Origin: Cognataquiflexum aquatile
GTDB taxonomy: Bacteria; Bacteroidota; Bacteroidia; Cytophagales; Cyclobacteriaceae
Assembly: GCF_003316845.1 (NCBI RefSeq)
Contig: NZ_QMIK01000003.1
Location: forward strand, 434,001-498,000
Direction of reading: 5' to 3'
DNA: 64,000 nt
Below, piece by piece: positions 34,623 through 42,202 of the stretch. Below the pieces are notes generated by a model, which was given only the letters and a program-made list of their open reading frames with translations, made no database searches and was not told the origin of the DNA. The position numbers and the translations under genes are program-made. Within the stretch, counting starts at the first letter, position 1. Each line of letters begins with the position of its first letter.

Positions 34623-37238
34623 ATGGTATTCAATAAACCCAAGGCACTTTTAGCTGTTTCTGTTTTCTTAATCTGGTCCTGTAAAAGTTCAAAACCGGTG
34701 GCAGATCCGGCAGAAAATGTTCTTTCAGAAGAATTGACTGAGGCTTCAGAAACAACCGTTCCCTTTGATTCTACTTCGATCAAAGCGTTGATTCCAGTCC
34801 TTGAAAATAAGATATCCGCTTATAAAGGTTCAGATACCAGACATTTTGACCTTTTGCACACAGCCTTGGACCTGTCATTTGACTACCAAAAAGAATGGGT
34901 AAACGGTGTTGCCGTCCTTACTTTGAAGCCTTACTTTTTCCCCCAGCGGGAACTTGTCCTTGATGCACAGGACTTTGATATCCATGTTTTTTCATTGATT
35001 GAAAAAGGAAAAGAAACAGAATTGAATTTCCGGTATGATGGACAGATTGTCACGGCTTATTTACCGCAGACCTACACTGCAAAAGACACCATCCAAGTCA
35101 GGATAAAATATACTGCCAAACCAAATGAGAATCCCGAATTGGGAAGTGCAGCCATTACTGATACCAAAGGACTGTATTTTATCAATCCCCGTGGAGAAGA
35201 CCCCAATAAACCGACGCTGATCTGGACACAGGGAGAGACCGAACACAACTCCAAGTGGTTTCCGACCATTGATTCTCCCAATGAAAGGATGACCCAGGAA
35301 ATCAGAATGACGGTTGATAAAAAATACAGGACAATCAGTAACGGTCAGCTTAAATCAAGTAAAGAAAATGCAGATGGGACCAGAACCGACCATTGGGTGA
35401 TGGACTTACCCCATGCGCCTTATTTGGCGGCAGTGATTGTAGGTGATTATGTGGAGATCAGAGACGAATGGGAAGGAATGCCTGTGAGGTATTATGTCGA
35501 GAAAGAATTTGAAGAAGGCGCGAAGACGGTGTTTCAACATACACCTGAGATGATTGGATTTTTCTCCAAAATCCTTGGTGTCAAGTATCCTTGGCAAAAG
35601 TACGATCAGGTTGTTGTCCGGGATTTTGTATCGGGAGCGATGGAGAATACCACGATTTCAGTTTTCATGGAGGAACTAAACCTTGATGCAAGAGCAGCCA
35701 TAGATTCGGAATGGGATGGAATCATCGCACATGAGCTTTTTCATCAGTGGGTAGGGGATTATGTGACCAACGAATCTTGGGCCAACCTTACTTTAAATGA
35801 AGCCTTTGCAAATTATTCTGAATACCTGTGGTATGAATACAAAAACGGAAAGGATGATGCAGACATGCACCATATTTCTGAAATGGAACAGTATTTTGAG
35901 GAATCCAAAGAGAAACAGGTTGATTTGATCAGGTTTTACTATGACAATTCAGAAGACATGTTCGATAGTCACTCCTATGCAAAAGGAGGGAGAATTCTCC
36001 ATATGCTTAGGAGACATATCGGGGATGAGGCTTTTTTCGAAGCTATTAAGCTTTATTTGACCAAACACGCGTTTTCAAGTGTAGAAGTACATGACTTGAG
36101 AATTGCCTTCGAAATGGTTACAGGTCAGGACTTGAATTGGTATTTCAATCAGTGGTTTCTAGGTTCAGGTCATCCGACATTGGATTATGAGGTGGATTAT
36201 AGCCAACCGGATAACTTACTCCTGACGATATCACAAAAGCAGGATTTAACCCCCACACCTTTATATAGGATTCCTTTTAAAGTGAGTTGGTACCACGAAG
36301 GGAAGAGATATGAAAAAGAATTTGTATTGGACAAAGCTTGGCAGCAGTTTGCCGTCGAAAACAAAGTTCCCGTAACTGAATTGTATGTGGATGAAGCCTT
36401 GGAATTGCTTGCTGAGAAAAAATCTTCAAGGGGCGCTGACCATTTCAAAAAACAGTTTAGTATTTCCAAATTGGGAGTGGCAAGATTCGAGGCATTGGAT
36501 AGCCTGGCTAATACTTATGCAGATGATCCGGAAGTTGCCTCACTTGTTGGGAGAGGATTGAAAGATCCTTTTTGGGCAATCAGGGAGGCTGCCATCATGC
36601 ACATTGCCCAGCATCCTGATTGGTTATTGGAGATTTCAGGTCTCGAGGAAAGCCTTTTGGCAATAGCGGAAACTGATCCAAAGAATACGGTAAAGCAAGG
36701 TGCCATTGAAATGCTGAGTTTGTTAGACCCTGATAAATATTCTCCTTATTTCATTAAATGGATGGACCATCCTTCTTATTATGTTGCGGGGGCAGCATTG
36801 GCAGCTTATTTGGAAAATGAAAACAATGCCGATAGGGGAGAAATGGCGGCAAAGTTTGAATCCGAGAAAAGCATCAGGTTATTAGTGCCCGTGGCTGAAT
36901 ATTACATCACCAATCTTATTCCAGGCAAAGCAGATTGGTTCAATTCTGTTTTGAGCAAACAGACAGGAGAATCGCTTTATTATTTTGTGGGATACTACAG
37001 CGAATATTTTGTTCAAAATCCGGGAGAGGGAAAAGAAACTGCCATTAATAATCTGTATAAAATAGCTAAAGAAAACAGTTCCAATTTTGTTCGCATAGGA
37101 GCCTTTATGGGTTTATTCGGATTCATTGATGAGCCCGGAGTTTTGGATAAGGCCAAAGAATTATTTTCACTGGAAAAGGATGAGTTAGCCAAAAGATATG
37201 AGGAATTTTTCCTCTCCCAATACCTTGAGAAAAATTAA
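34623..37238 (+). CDS. M1-family metallo-aminopeptidase lipoprotein
   Basis: The 871-residue zinc aminopeptidase removes N-terminal residues from peptides. A lipoprotein signal ends at Cys20 ('LIWSC'), so it is anchored in the periplasm or outer membrane. The N-terminal beta domain spans about 75-270. The exopeptidase motif GAMEN (338-342) and the zinc site HELFH (370-374) with Glu393 ('LNEAFANYSE') are intact. The C-terminal third (about 620-871) is helical, of HEAT-like type. It diverges from the biotin carrier gene with only 50 bp between starts. A tRNA promoter follows its stop. Confidence 0.95.
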   Translation: MVFNKPKALLAVSVFLIWSCKSSKPVADPAENVLSEELTEASETTVPFDSTSIKALIPVLENKISAYKGSDTRHFDLLHTALDLSFDYQKEWVNGVAVLTLKPYFFPQRELVLDAQDFDIHVFSLIEKGKETELNFRYDGQIVTAYLPQTYTAKDTIQVRIKYTAKPNENPELGSAAITDTKGLYFINPRGEDPNKPTLIWTQGETEHNSKWFPTIDSPNERMTQEIRMTVDKKYRTISNGQLKSSKENADGTRTDHWVMDLPHAPYLAAVIVGDYVEIRDEWEGMPVRYYVEKEFEEGAKTVFQHTPEMIGFFSKILGVKYPWQKYDQVVVRDFVSGAMENTTISVFMEELNLDARAAIDSEWDGIIAHELFHQWVGDYVTNESWANLTLNEAFANYSEYLWYEYKNGKDDADMHHISEMEQYFEESKEKQVDLIRFYYDNSEDMFDSHSYAKGGRILHMLRRHIGDEAFFEAIKLYLTKHAFSSVEVHDLRIAFEMVTGQDLNWYFNQWFLGSGHPTLDYEVDYSQPDNLLLTISQKQDLTPTPLYRIPFKVSWYHEGKRYEKEFVLDKAWQQFAVENKVPVTELYVDEALELLAEKKSSRGADHFKKQFSISKLGVARFEALDSLANTYADDPEVASLVGRGLKDPFWAIREAAIMHIAQHPDWLLEISGLEESLLAIAETDPKNTVKQGAIEMLSLLDPDKYSPYFIKWMDHPSYYVAGAALAAYLENENNADRGEMAAKFESEKSIRLLVPVAEYYITNLIPGKADWFNSVLSKQTGESLYYFVGYYSEYFVQNPGEGKETAINNLYKIAKENSSNFVRIGAFMGLFGFIDEPGVLDKAKELFSLEKDELAKRYEEFFLSQYLEKN

Positions 37239-37302
37239 ATCATTGATTTTTATGGTATTAAAGTCGGTCTTCAAAAAATACTTTGAAATTTTCAGACATA
37301 AT

Positions 37303-37333
37303 TTTGAATGTTTAGGAAAAGGGTATAATTTTG
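37303..37333 (+). promoter_or_regulatory. Promoter of the tRNA-tuf unit
   Basis: TTTG (37303-37306), a 19-nt spacer, and TAATTTTG (37326-37333) match the Bacteroidota consensus TTTG-N19/21-TAnnTTTG exactly. It lies 58 bp upstream of tRNA-Tyr. Confidence 0.85.
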
Positions 37334-37391
37334 CCATCCGTTAAGAATACAAAAACCCAATTTGGGTTAATTTCTTAGCAAAAAATCAGTT

Positions 37392-37474
37392 GGGGGAATA
37401 CCAAAGCGGCCAACTGGGACGGACTGTAAATCCGTTGACTTATGTCTTCACAGGTTCGAATCCTGTTTCCCCCA
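37392..37474 (+). tRNA. tRNA-Tyr (GTA)
   Basis: The 83-nt class II tRNA has the acceptor stem GGGGGAA/TTCCCCC, anticodon GTA within GGACTGTAAATCC, a long variable arm, and the T-loop GGTTCGAATCC. The discriminator is A at 37474; CCA is not encoded. It is the first of three closely spaced tRNAs before tuf. Confidence 0.97.
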
Positions 37475-37501
37475 CAAAGTGTGAATTGCAAAATATTTTA
37501 T

Positions 37502-37509
37502 TACTTTTG
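37502..37509 (+). promoter_or_regulatory. Possible internal -7 element before tRNA-Gly
   Basis: TACTTTTG fits TAnnTTTG and lies 16 bp upstream of tRNA-Gly. The -33 side is weak (TGTG at an 18-nt spacing), so it may only supplement the promoter before tRNA-Tyr. Confidence 0.35.
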
Positions 37510-37525
37510 CACAGCATTTTCAAAA

Positions 37526-37598
37526 GCGGGAGTAGCTCAGTTGGTAGAGCGGCAGCCTTCCAAGCTGCAGGTCGCGGGTTCGAGCCTCGTCTCCCGCT
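37526..37598 (+). tRNA. tRNA-Gly (TCC)
   Basis: The 73-nt tRNA has the acceptor stem GCGGGAG/CTCCCGC, D-arm AGCTCAGTTGGTAGAGC, anticodon TCC in GCCTTCCAAGC, and T-arm GCGGGTTCGAGCCTCGT. The discriminator is T at 37598 and CCA is not encoded. Confidence 0.97.
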
Positions 37599-37632
37599 CT
37601 ATGCTTTTAATAAAGCAGAGCGAATGTTACCA

Positions 37633-37704
37633 GCCGACGTAGCTCAGGGGTAGAGTACTTCCTTGGTAAGGAAGGGGTCACGGGTTCAATTCCCGTCGTT
37701 GGCT
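37633..37704 (+). tRNA. tRNA-Thr (GGT)
   Basis: The 72-nt tRNA has the acceptor stem GCCGACG/CGTTGGC (one G-T pair), anticodon GGT in TTCCTTGGTAAGGAA, and T-arm ACGGGTTCAATTCCCGT. It lies 60 bp upstream of tuf in the ancestral tRNA-tuf arrangement. Confidence 0.97.
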
Positions 37705-37764
37705 CTGAAACATTGAAAAATTAAAATAATTTATAACCTTAACTAAAACAGAGGATTTTCACGC

Positions 37765-38952
37765 ATGGCAAAAGCAACCTTTGACCGTTCAAAACCGCAC
37801 GTTAACATCGGTACGATTGGTCACGTAGACCATGGAAAGACAACTTTGACTGCTGCCATTACTACAGTTTTGGCGAAAAAGGGTCTTTCTGAATTAAGAG
37901 ATTTTTCTTCCATCGATAACGCGCCGGAAGAAAAAGAAAGAGGTATTACTATCAACACTTCTCACGTAGAATATTCTACAGAGAAGAGACACTACGCTCA
38001 CGTAGATTGTCCTGGACACGCTGATTATGTAAAAAACATGGTTACAGGTGCTGCTCAGATGGACGGTGCTATTCTAGTAGTAGCTGCCACTGATGGACCT
38101 ATGCCTCAGACAAGAGAACACATCCTTCTTGCACGTCAGGTAGGTGTACCTGCCCTTGTTGTATTTATGAATAAAGTGGATATGGTGGATGATCCTGAGC
38201 TTCTTGAGCTTGTGGAAATGGAAATCAGAGAACTTCTTTCATTCTATGATTTTGATGGCGATAACATTCCTGTAATTGCTGGTTCGGCTCTTGGTGCACT
38301 TAACGGTGATGCTAAGTGGGAAGCTACAGTTATGGAATTGATGAATGCTGTTGATGAGTTTATTCCAATCCCTGAGCGTTTGATCGACAAAGATTTCTTG
38401 ATGCCTGTAGAAGACGTATTCTCAATCACTGGACGTGGTACTGTTGCAACCGGTAGAATTGAAAGAGGTGTAATCAACTCTGGAGACGCTGTTGATATCA
38501 TCGGTATGGGTGCTGAAGGTTTGAAGTCTACTGTTACAGGTGTTGAAATGTTCCGCAAGATCCTTGATAGAGGTGAAGCTGGTGATAACGTAGGTCTTTT
38601 GTTGAGAGGTATTGAAAAATCTCAAATCAGAAGAGGTATGATCATCTGTAAGCCAAACTCTGTGAAGCCTCACGCTCACTTCAAGGCTGAAGTTTACGTT
38701 CTTTCAAAAGAAGAAGGTGGACGTCATACACCATTCTTCAACAAATACCGTCCTCAGTTCTACTTAAGAACTACTGACGTAACTGGAGAAATCATGCTTC
38801 CTGAAAACGTTGAAATGGTTATGCCAGGTGATAACGTAACTATCGAAGTTAACTTATTGAACAAAGTTGCACTTGAAAAAGGTCTTCGTTTCGCTATCCG
38901 TGAAGGTGGTAGAACCGTAGGTGCCGGTCAGGTGACTGAAATTCTTGACTAA
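37765..38952 (+). CDS. tuf: Translation elongation factor EF-Tu
   Basis: EF-Tu delivers aminoacyl-tRNA to the ribosome as its GTP complex. The 395-residue protein has the G1 loop GHVDHGKT (19-26), the switch region '[13 protein letters not shown]', '[12 protein letters not shown]' (G3) and '[12 protein letters not shown]' (G4), followed by both beta-barrel domains. It sits between tRNA-Thr and tRNA-Trp, the position of tufB in E. coli. No tuf copy is found after fusA in this window, so this may be the only one. A hairpin terminator follows. Confidence 0.99.
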   Translation: MAKATFDRSKPHVNIGTIGHVDHGKTTLTAAITTVLAKKGLSELRDFSSIDNAPEEKERGITINTSHVEYSTEKRHYAHVDCPGHADYVKNMVTGAAQMDGAILVVAATDGPMPQTREHILLARQVGVPALVVFMNKVDMVDDPELLELVEMEIRELLSFYDFDGDNIPVIAGSALGALNGDAKWEATVMELMNAVDEFIPIPERLIDKDFLMPVEDVFSITGRGTVATGRIERGVINSGDAVDIIGMGAEGLKSTVTGVEMFRKILDRGEAGDNVGLLLRGIEKSQIRRGMIICKPNSVKPHAHFKAEVYVLSKEEGGRHTPFFNKYRPQFYLRTTDVTGEIMLPENVEMVMPGDNVTIEVNLLNKVALEKGLRFAIREGGRTVGAGQVTEILD

Positions 38953-38975
38953 TAGTCGTAGAATTAATAAAATCT

Positions 38976-39012
38976 CAAATGCGATCCTGAATAATTTTTA
39001 GGATCGCATTTG
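38976..39012. terminator. Terminator hairpin after tuf
   Basis: A perfect 13-bp stem (CAAATGCGATCCT, 38976-38988, and AGGATCGCATTTG, 39000-39012) encloses an 11-nt loop. The 3' arm ends in TTTG, which also serves as the -33 element of the next promoter. There is no long T tract beyond the arm. Confidence 0.75.
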
Positions 39013-39040
39013 TATCTCATCCCATTTCTGACTACCTTTG
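39009..39040 (+). promoter_or_regulatory. Promoter of the tRNA-Trp-secE-nusG unit
   Basis: TTTG (39009-39012), a 20-nt spacer, and TACCTTTG (39033-39040) match the Bacteroidota promoter consensus. It lies 26 bp upstream of tRNA-Trp and shares its -33 bases with the tuf terminator stem. Confidence 0.82.
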
Positions 39041-39066
39041 CGTTCCTTTTGGGGACTTAAAATTCT

Positions 39067-39137
39067 ACGGGCATAGTTCAATGGCAGAATAGCGGTCTCC
39101 AAAACCGTTGATGGGAGTTCGAATCTCTCTGCCCGTG
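39067..39137 (+). tRNA. tRNA-Trp (CCA)
   Basis: The 71-nt tRNA has the acceptor stem ACGGGCA/TGCCCGT, D-arm AGTTCAATGGCAGAAT, anticodon CCA in GGTCTCCAAAACC, and T-arm GGGAGTTCGAATCTCTC. The discriminator is G at 39137. It lies 18 bp before secE and is probably cut from the same transcript. Confidence 0.96.
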
Positions 39138-39155
39138 CACAAAATGTAGTAAACC

Positions 39156-39344
39156 ATGAATATTAAGAGTTTTGTTATCGAATCAATCGACGAAATGAAA
39201 AACAAGGTCACTTGGCCTTCGTATTCGTTTTTGCAAAACAGTGCTGTTTTGGTAATTGTCGCATCTCTCATTTTTGCTCTTGTAATTGGAGCGATTGACT
39301 TGGGATTCGAGAATCTAATGAAATGGTTTTACGATCTATTCTAA
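39156..39344 (+). CDS. secE: Preprotein translocase subunit SecE
   Basis: The 62-residue short form of SecE has a conserved amphipathic helix ('SIDEMKNKVTWPSYSFLQNS', about 10-29) followed by a single membrane helix ('LVIVASLIFALVIGAIDLGF'). SecE clamps the SecY channel in the inner membrane. Its place before nusG is almost universal. It follows tRNA-Trp by 18 bp. Confidence 0.97.
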   Translation: MNIKSFVIESIDEMKNKVTWPSYSFLQNSAVLVIVASLIFALVIGAIDLGFENLMKWFYDLF

Positions 39345-39357
39345 TTGAATAATACTG

Positions 39358-39915
39358 ATGGCTGAACATAAGTGGTACGTACTTAGGGTGGTAGCCGGGC
39401 AAGAGAAAAAAACCAAGTCTTACTTGGATAATGAAATTGTCCGTCAAAAACTTGAGGAATTTATTCCTGAAGTCTTAATACCCTCCGAAAAAGTTTACGA
39501 AATGCGTAATGGTAAAAAGAGAGTGCGTGAAAGAAATTTCTTTCCCGGCTATGTTTTGATCAATGCGGATTTGACTCACGGTGAAGCCAATCACGTTATT
39601 ACAAGTATCCCGGGTGTTATCGGTTTCTTAGGTTCTAACCAGGGGGGAGCTTCCAAAACCCCTGAGCCATTGCGCCAGTCTGAAATCAACAGAATCTTAG
39701 GACGAGTTGAAGAGATTGATGAGTTTGCCGTGAAGCTTGATACACCATTTATAGTTGGAGAGACAGTCAAAGTAATGGACGGTCCTTTCAGTGGTTTCTC
39801 GGGTATTATTGAAGAGGTGTTCGAAGACAAGAAGAAATTGAATGTTATGGTCAAGATCTTCGGTCGAAACACACCGGTAGAATTAAACTTTATACAAGTA
39901 GAAAAACAAGATTAA
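39358..39915 (+). CDS. nusG: Transcription termination/antitermination factor NusG
   Basis: NusG binds the RNA polymerase clamp and links it to ribosome or Rho. The 185-residue protein has the NGN domain (about 1-110; 'HKWYVLRVVAGQEKKTKSYL', 'FFPGYVLINADL'). The KOW domain follows (about 130-180), with 'GETVKVMDGPFSGFSGIIEE'. Length is normal. It lies 13 bp after secE and 3 bp before rplK. Confidence 0.98.
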   Translation: MAEHKWYVLRVVAGQEKKTKSYLDNEIVRQKLEEFIPEVLIPSEKVYEMRNGKKRVRERNFFPGYVLINADLTHGEANHVITSIPGVIGFLGSNQGGASKTPEPLRQSEINRILGRVEEIDEFAVKLDTPFIVGETVKVMDGPFSGFSGIIEEVFEDKKKLNVMVKIFGRNTPVELNFIQVEKQD

Positions 39916-39918
39916 GAA

Positions 39919-40362
39919 ATGGCTAAGGAAATCACAGGTTATGTGAAATTACAGGTGAAAGGTGGCCAGGCAAATCCATCACCTCCGGTTGGTCCGGCTC
40001 TTGGTTCCAAGGGTCTGAACATCATGGAGTTCTGTAAGCAATACAATGCCCGTACCCAAGATAAAATGGGTCAGGTGTTGCCTGTTTTGATTACTGTTTT
40101 CTCTGACAAAACATTTGAATTCGTAGTAAAAACTCCTCCTGCTGCAAATATGTTGCTTGAGGCTGCGAAGGTAAAAAGTGGTTCAGCGGAGCCAAACAGA
40201 AAAAAAGTAGGTTCTGTTACCTGGGATCAGGTAAAAGAGATTGCTCAGGTGAAAATGCCTGACTTAAACGCTTTCAAAGTGGAATCTGCCATGAAAATGA
40301 TTGCAGGTACCGCTAGAAGTATGGGTATCACTGTTTCGGGTAAAGCGCCTTGGGAGGTATAA
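39919..40362 (+). CDS. rplK: 50S ribosomal protein L11
   Basis: The 147-residue protein has the N-terminal domain with the Pro-rich '[20 protein letters not shown]' (about 15-34) and the C-terminal rRNA-binding domain ('[15 protein letters not shown]'). L11 with its 23S site forms the GTPase-associated centre at the stalk base. It is separated from rplA by 10 bp. Confidence 0.99.
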   Translation: MAKEITGYVKLQVKGGQANPSPPVGPALGSKGLNIMEFCKQYNARTQDKMGQVLPVLITVFSDKTFEFVVKTPPAANMLLEAAKVKSGSAEPNRKKVGSVTWDQVKEIAQVKMPDLNAFKVESAMKMIAGTARSMGITVSGKAPWEV

Positions 40363-40372
40363 TAATACAAAT

Positions 40373-41071
40373 ATGGCTAAGTTAACAAAAAAGCAAAAAG
40401 AAGCTCTTTCTAAGTACGACTCAAGCCAGCTGTACTCCCTAGAGGAAGCTTCTTCTATCGTCAAAAAAATTACCAGCTCAAAATTTGATGCTTCTGTTGA
40501 TATCGATGTCCGATTGGGCGTTGATCCAAGAAAAGCTGATCAAATGGTGAGGGGTGTCGTGGCGTTGCCACATGGCACCGGTAAGGACGTAAAAGTATTG
40601 GTGTTATGTACGCCTGACAAAGTAGAGGAAGCTAAAGAAGCTGGTGCTGATTATGTAGGTCTGGATGACTACATAGCTAAAATTGAAGGCGGTTGGACTG
40701 ACGTTGATGTCATCATAACCATGCCTAACGTCATGGCTAAAGTAGGTAGACTTGGTAGGATTTTGGGACCTAGAGGCTTGATGCCTAATCCAAAATCCGG
40801 TACAGTTACTTTGGAAGTTGGAAAAGCTGTCAAAGAGGTAAAAGCAGGTAAAATCGATTTTAAAGTTGACAAATTCGGTATTATCCACGCTAGCGTTGGT
40901 AAAGTTTCTTTTGAGCCTGAAAAAATCCAGGATAACGTAAAAGAACTTATCAATACGATCTCTAAGTTGAAACCATCTTCTTCAAAAGGAACATATTTCA
41001 GGAGCATTCACTTGTCAAGTACACAATCTCCGGGAGTAAAAGTAGATAAAGGAAGTTTTCAAGGTATTTAA
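40373..41071 (+). CDS. rplA: 50S ribosomal protein L1
   Basis: The 232-residue L1 binds 23S rRNA at the mobile L1 stalk near the E-site, and in other bacteria represses its own operon. The correct start is the ATG at 40373 (MAKLTKKQ); an earlier in-frame ATG at 40301 lies inside rplK. Family motifs are '[17 protein letters not shown]', '[20 protein letters not shown]' and '[15 protein letters not shown]'. Confidence 0.98.
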   Translation: MAKLTKKQKEALSKYDSSQLYSLEEASSIVKKITSSKFDASVDIDVRLGVDPRKADQMVRGVVALPHGTGKDVKVLVLCTPDKVEEAKEAGADYVGLDDYIAKIEGGWTDVDVIITMPNVMAKVGRLGRILGPRGLMPNPKSGTVTLEVGKAVKEVKAGKIDFKVDKFGIIHASVGKVSFEPEKIQDNVKELINTISKLKPSSSKGTYFRSIHLSSTQSPGVKVDKGSFQGI

Positions 41072-41073
41072 TC

Positions 41074-41610
41074 ATGACTAGAGAAGAAAAATTAGAAATA
41101 ATCGACGGTCTTACCGAGAAGTTAAAGGAAAATCCCTACTTCTATATCACTGACGCTTCAGGGTTTACAGTGGCACAGGTAAATGCCTTCAGAAGAGCTT
41201 GCTTTGAAAAAGGTGTCGAGTACAAAGTTTTCAAAAATACGCTTATCAAAAAAGCGCTTGAAAACCTAGATACAGATTACACCGAATTTTCAGAAGTGGC
41301 TTTAAAAGGATTCTCAGGTATTATCTTCTCCAAGGAGAGTGGTAATCTTCCTGCAAAAGTAATCCTAGATTTCAGAAAGAAACTTGGAAAAAAAGAAGTG
41401 AGACCTTTGTTCAAAGGCGCCTCGATAGATTCAGGAATTTTCTTGGGTGAAGATCAGTTAGACATGCTGTCTAATTTGAAATCAAAACAAGAGCTTATTG
41501 GAGACATCATCGGACTTCTTCAATCTCCTGCCAAAAACCTTATCTCTGCCCTTCAAAGTGGACAGAATACGTTGGCAGGTCTTGTTAAGACACTTTCTGA
41601 GAAAGAATAA
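41074..41610 (+). CDS. rplJ: 50S ribosomal protein L10
   Basis: The 178-residue L10 anchors L7/L12 dimers on the ribosome stalk. The N-terminal rRNA-binding domain includes 'FYITDASGFTVAQVNAFRRA' and 'EYKVFKNTLIKKALEN'; the C-terminal helix ending 'GQNTLAGLVKTLSEKE' carries L12. It starts 2 bp after rplA, so there is no room for the separate L10 leader that controls rplJL in E. coli, unless that RNA lies inside rplA. Confidence 0.98.
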   Translation: MTREEKLEIIDGLTEKLKENPYFYITDASGFTVAQVNAFRRACFEKGVEYKVFKNTLIKKALENLDTDYTEFSEVALKGFSGIIFSKESGNLPAKVILDFRKKLGKKEVRPLFKGASIDSGIFLGEDQLDMLSNLKSKQELIGDIIGLLQSPAKNLISALQSGQNTLAGLVKTLSEKE

Positions 41611-41665
41611 AATTTACAGTTATCAAATCAGTTAAAAAAAAATCAACAATTTAAATATTAATACA

Positions 41666-42049
41666 ATGGCAGATCTTAAACAACTTGCTGATCAGTTAGT
41701 AAACTTGACTGTAAAAGAAGTAAAAGAATTGGCTGATATATTGAAGGACGAATATGGCATCGAGCCTGCAGCTGCTGCTGTTGCTGTTGCTGCTCCTGCT
41801 GGTGGTGCCGGTGCCGGTGCTCCTGAAGTAGAAGAAAAGACCTCTTTCGATGTAATCTTGAAAGCTGCTGGCGGTCAGAAATTGGCTGTTGTGAAGCTAG
41901 TGAAAGAATTGACCGGTCTTGGCTTGAAAGAAGCAAAAGAATTGGTTGATGGCGCTCCTAAAGCTGTAAAAGAAGGTATCGCTAAAGACGAGGCTGACGC
42001 TTTGAAGAAGTCTCTTGAAGAAGCTGGTGCTGAAGTAGAGATTAAGTAA
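41666..42049 (+). CDS. rplL: 50S ribosomal protein L7/L12
   Basis: The 127-residue acidic stalk protein has an N-terminal dimerisation domain (about 1-33), an Ala/Gly/Val-rich hinge (about 34-55, '[20 protein letters not shown]'), and the C-terminal factor-binding domain with '[20 protein letters not shown]'. It recruits elongation-factor GTPases. It is followed by a hairpin before rpoB, a usual place for partial termination. Confidence 0.99.
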   Translation: MADLKQLADQLVNLTVKEVKELADILKDEYGIEPAAAAVAVAAPAGGAGAGAPEVEEKTSFDVILKAAGGQKLAVVKLVKELTGLGLKEAKELVDGAPKAVKEGIAKDEADALKKSLEEAGAEVEIK

Positions 42050-42089
42050 TTTGAATAACCTTTCCTTCTAGGCAAAGGTTAAGCAATAG

Positions 42090-42115
42090 GACCTGACTAC
42101 ATAGTCAGGTCTTTT
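42090..42115 (+). terminator. Hairpin between rplL and rpoB (partial terminator)
   Basis: GACCTGACT (42090-42098) pairs perfectly with AGTCAGGTC (42103-42111) around an ACAT loop, followed by TTTT. It resembles a weak intrinsic terminator. In other bacteria attenuation at this place lowers rpoBC expression relative to the stalk proteins; the position suggests the same use here. Confidence 0.75.
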
Positions 42116-42202
42116 CCTGTTTGTGCACAGGTAATAAATTGTACTATTCTAAGCAAAAATTGTCGCATTTAGTTATTCATTATCACTAAAACTTATACTG
42201 CC

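Noticed and set aside
37390-37653. Open frames spanning the tRNA-Tyr and tRNA-Gly genes
   Set aside because: The bases fold as two complete tRNAs with correct anticodons; the frames are incidental.
40301-40372. Extended N-terminus of L1 from an ATG inside rplK
   Set aside because: The family N-terminus MAKLTKKQ starts at 40373; the extra 24 codons are the rplK end read in another frame.
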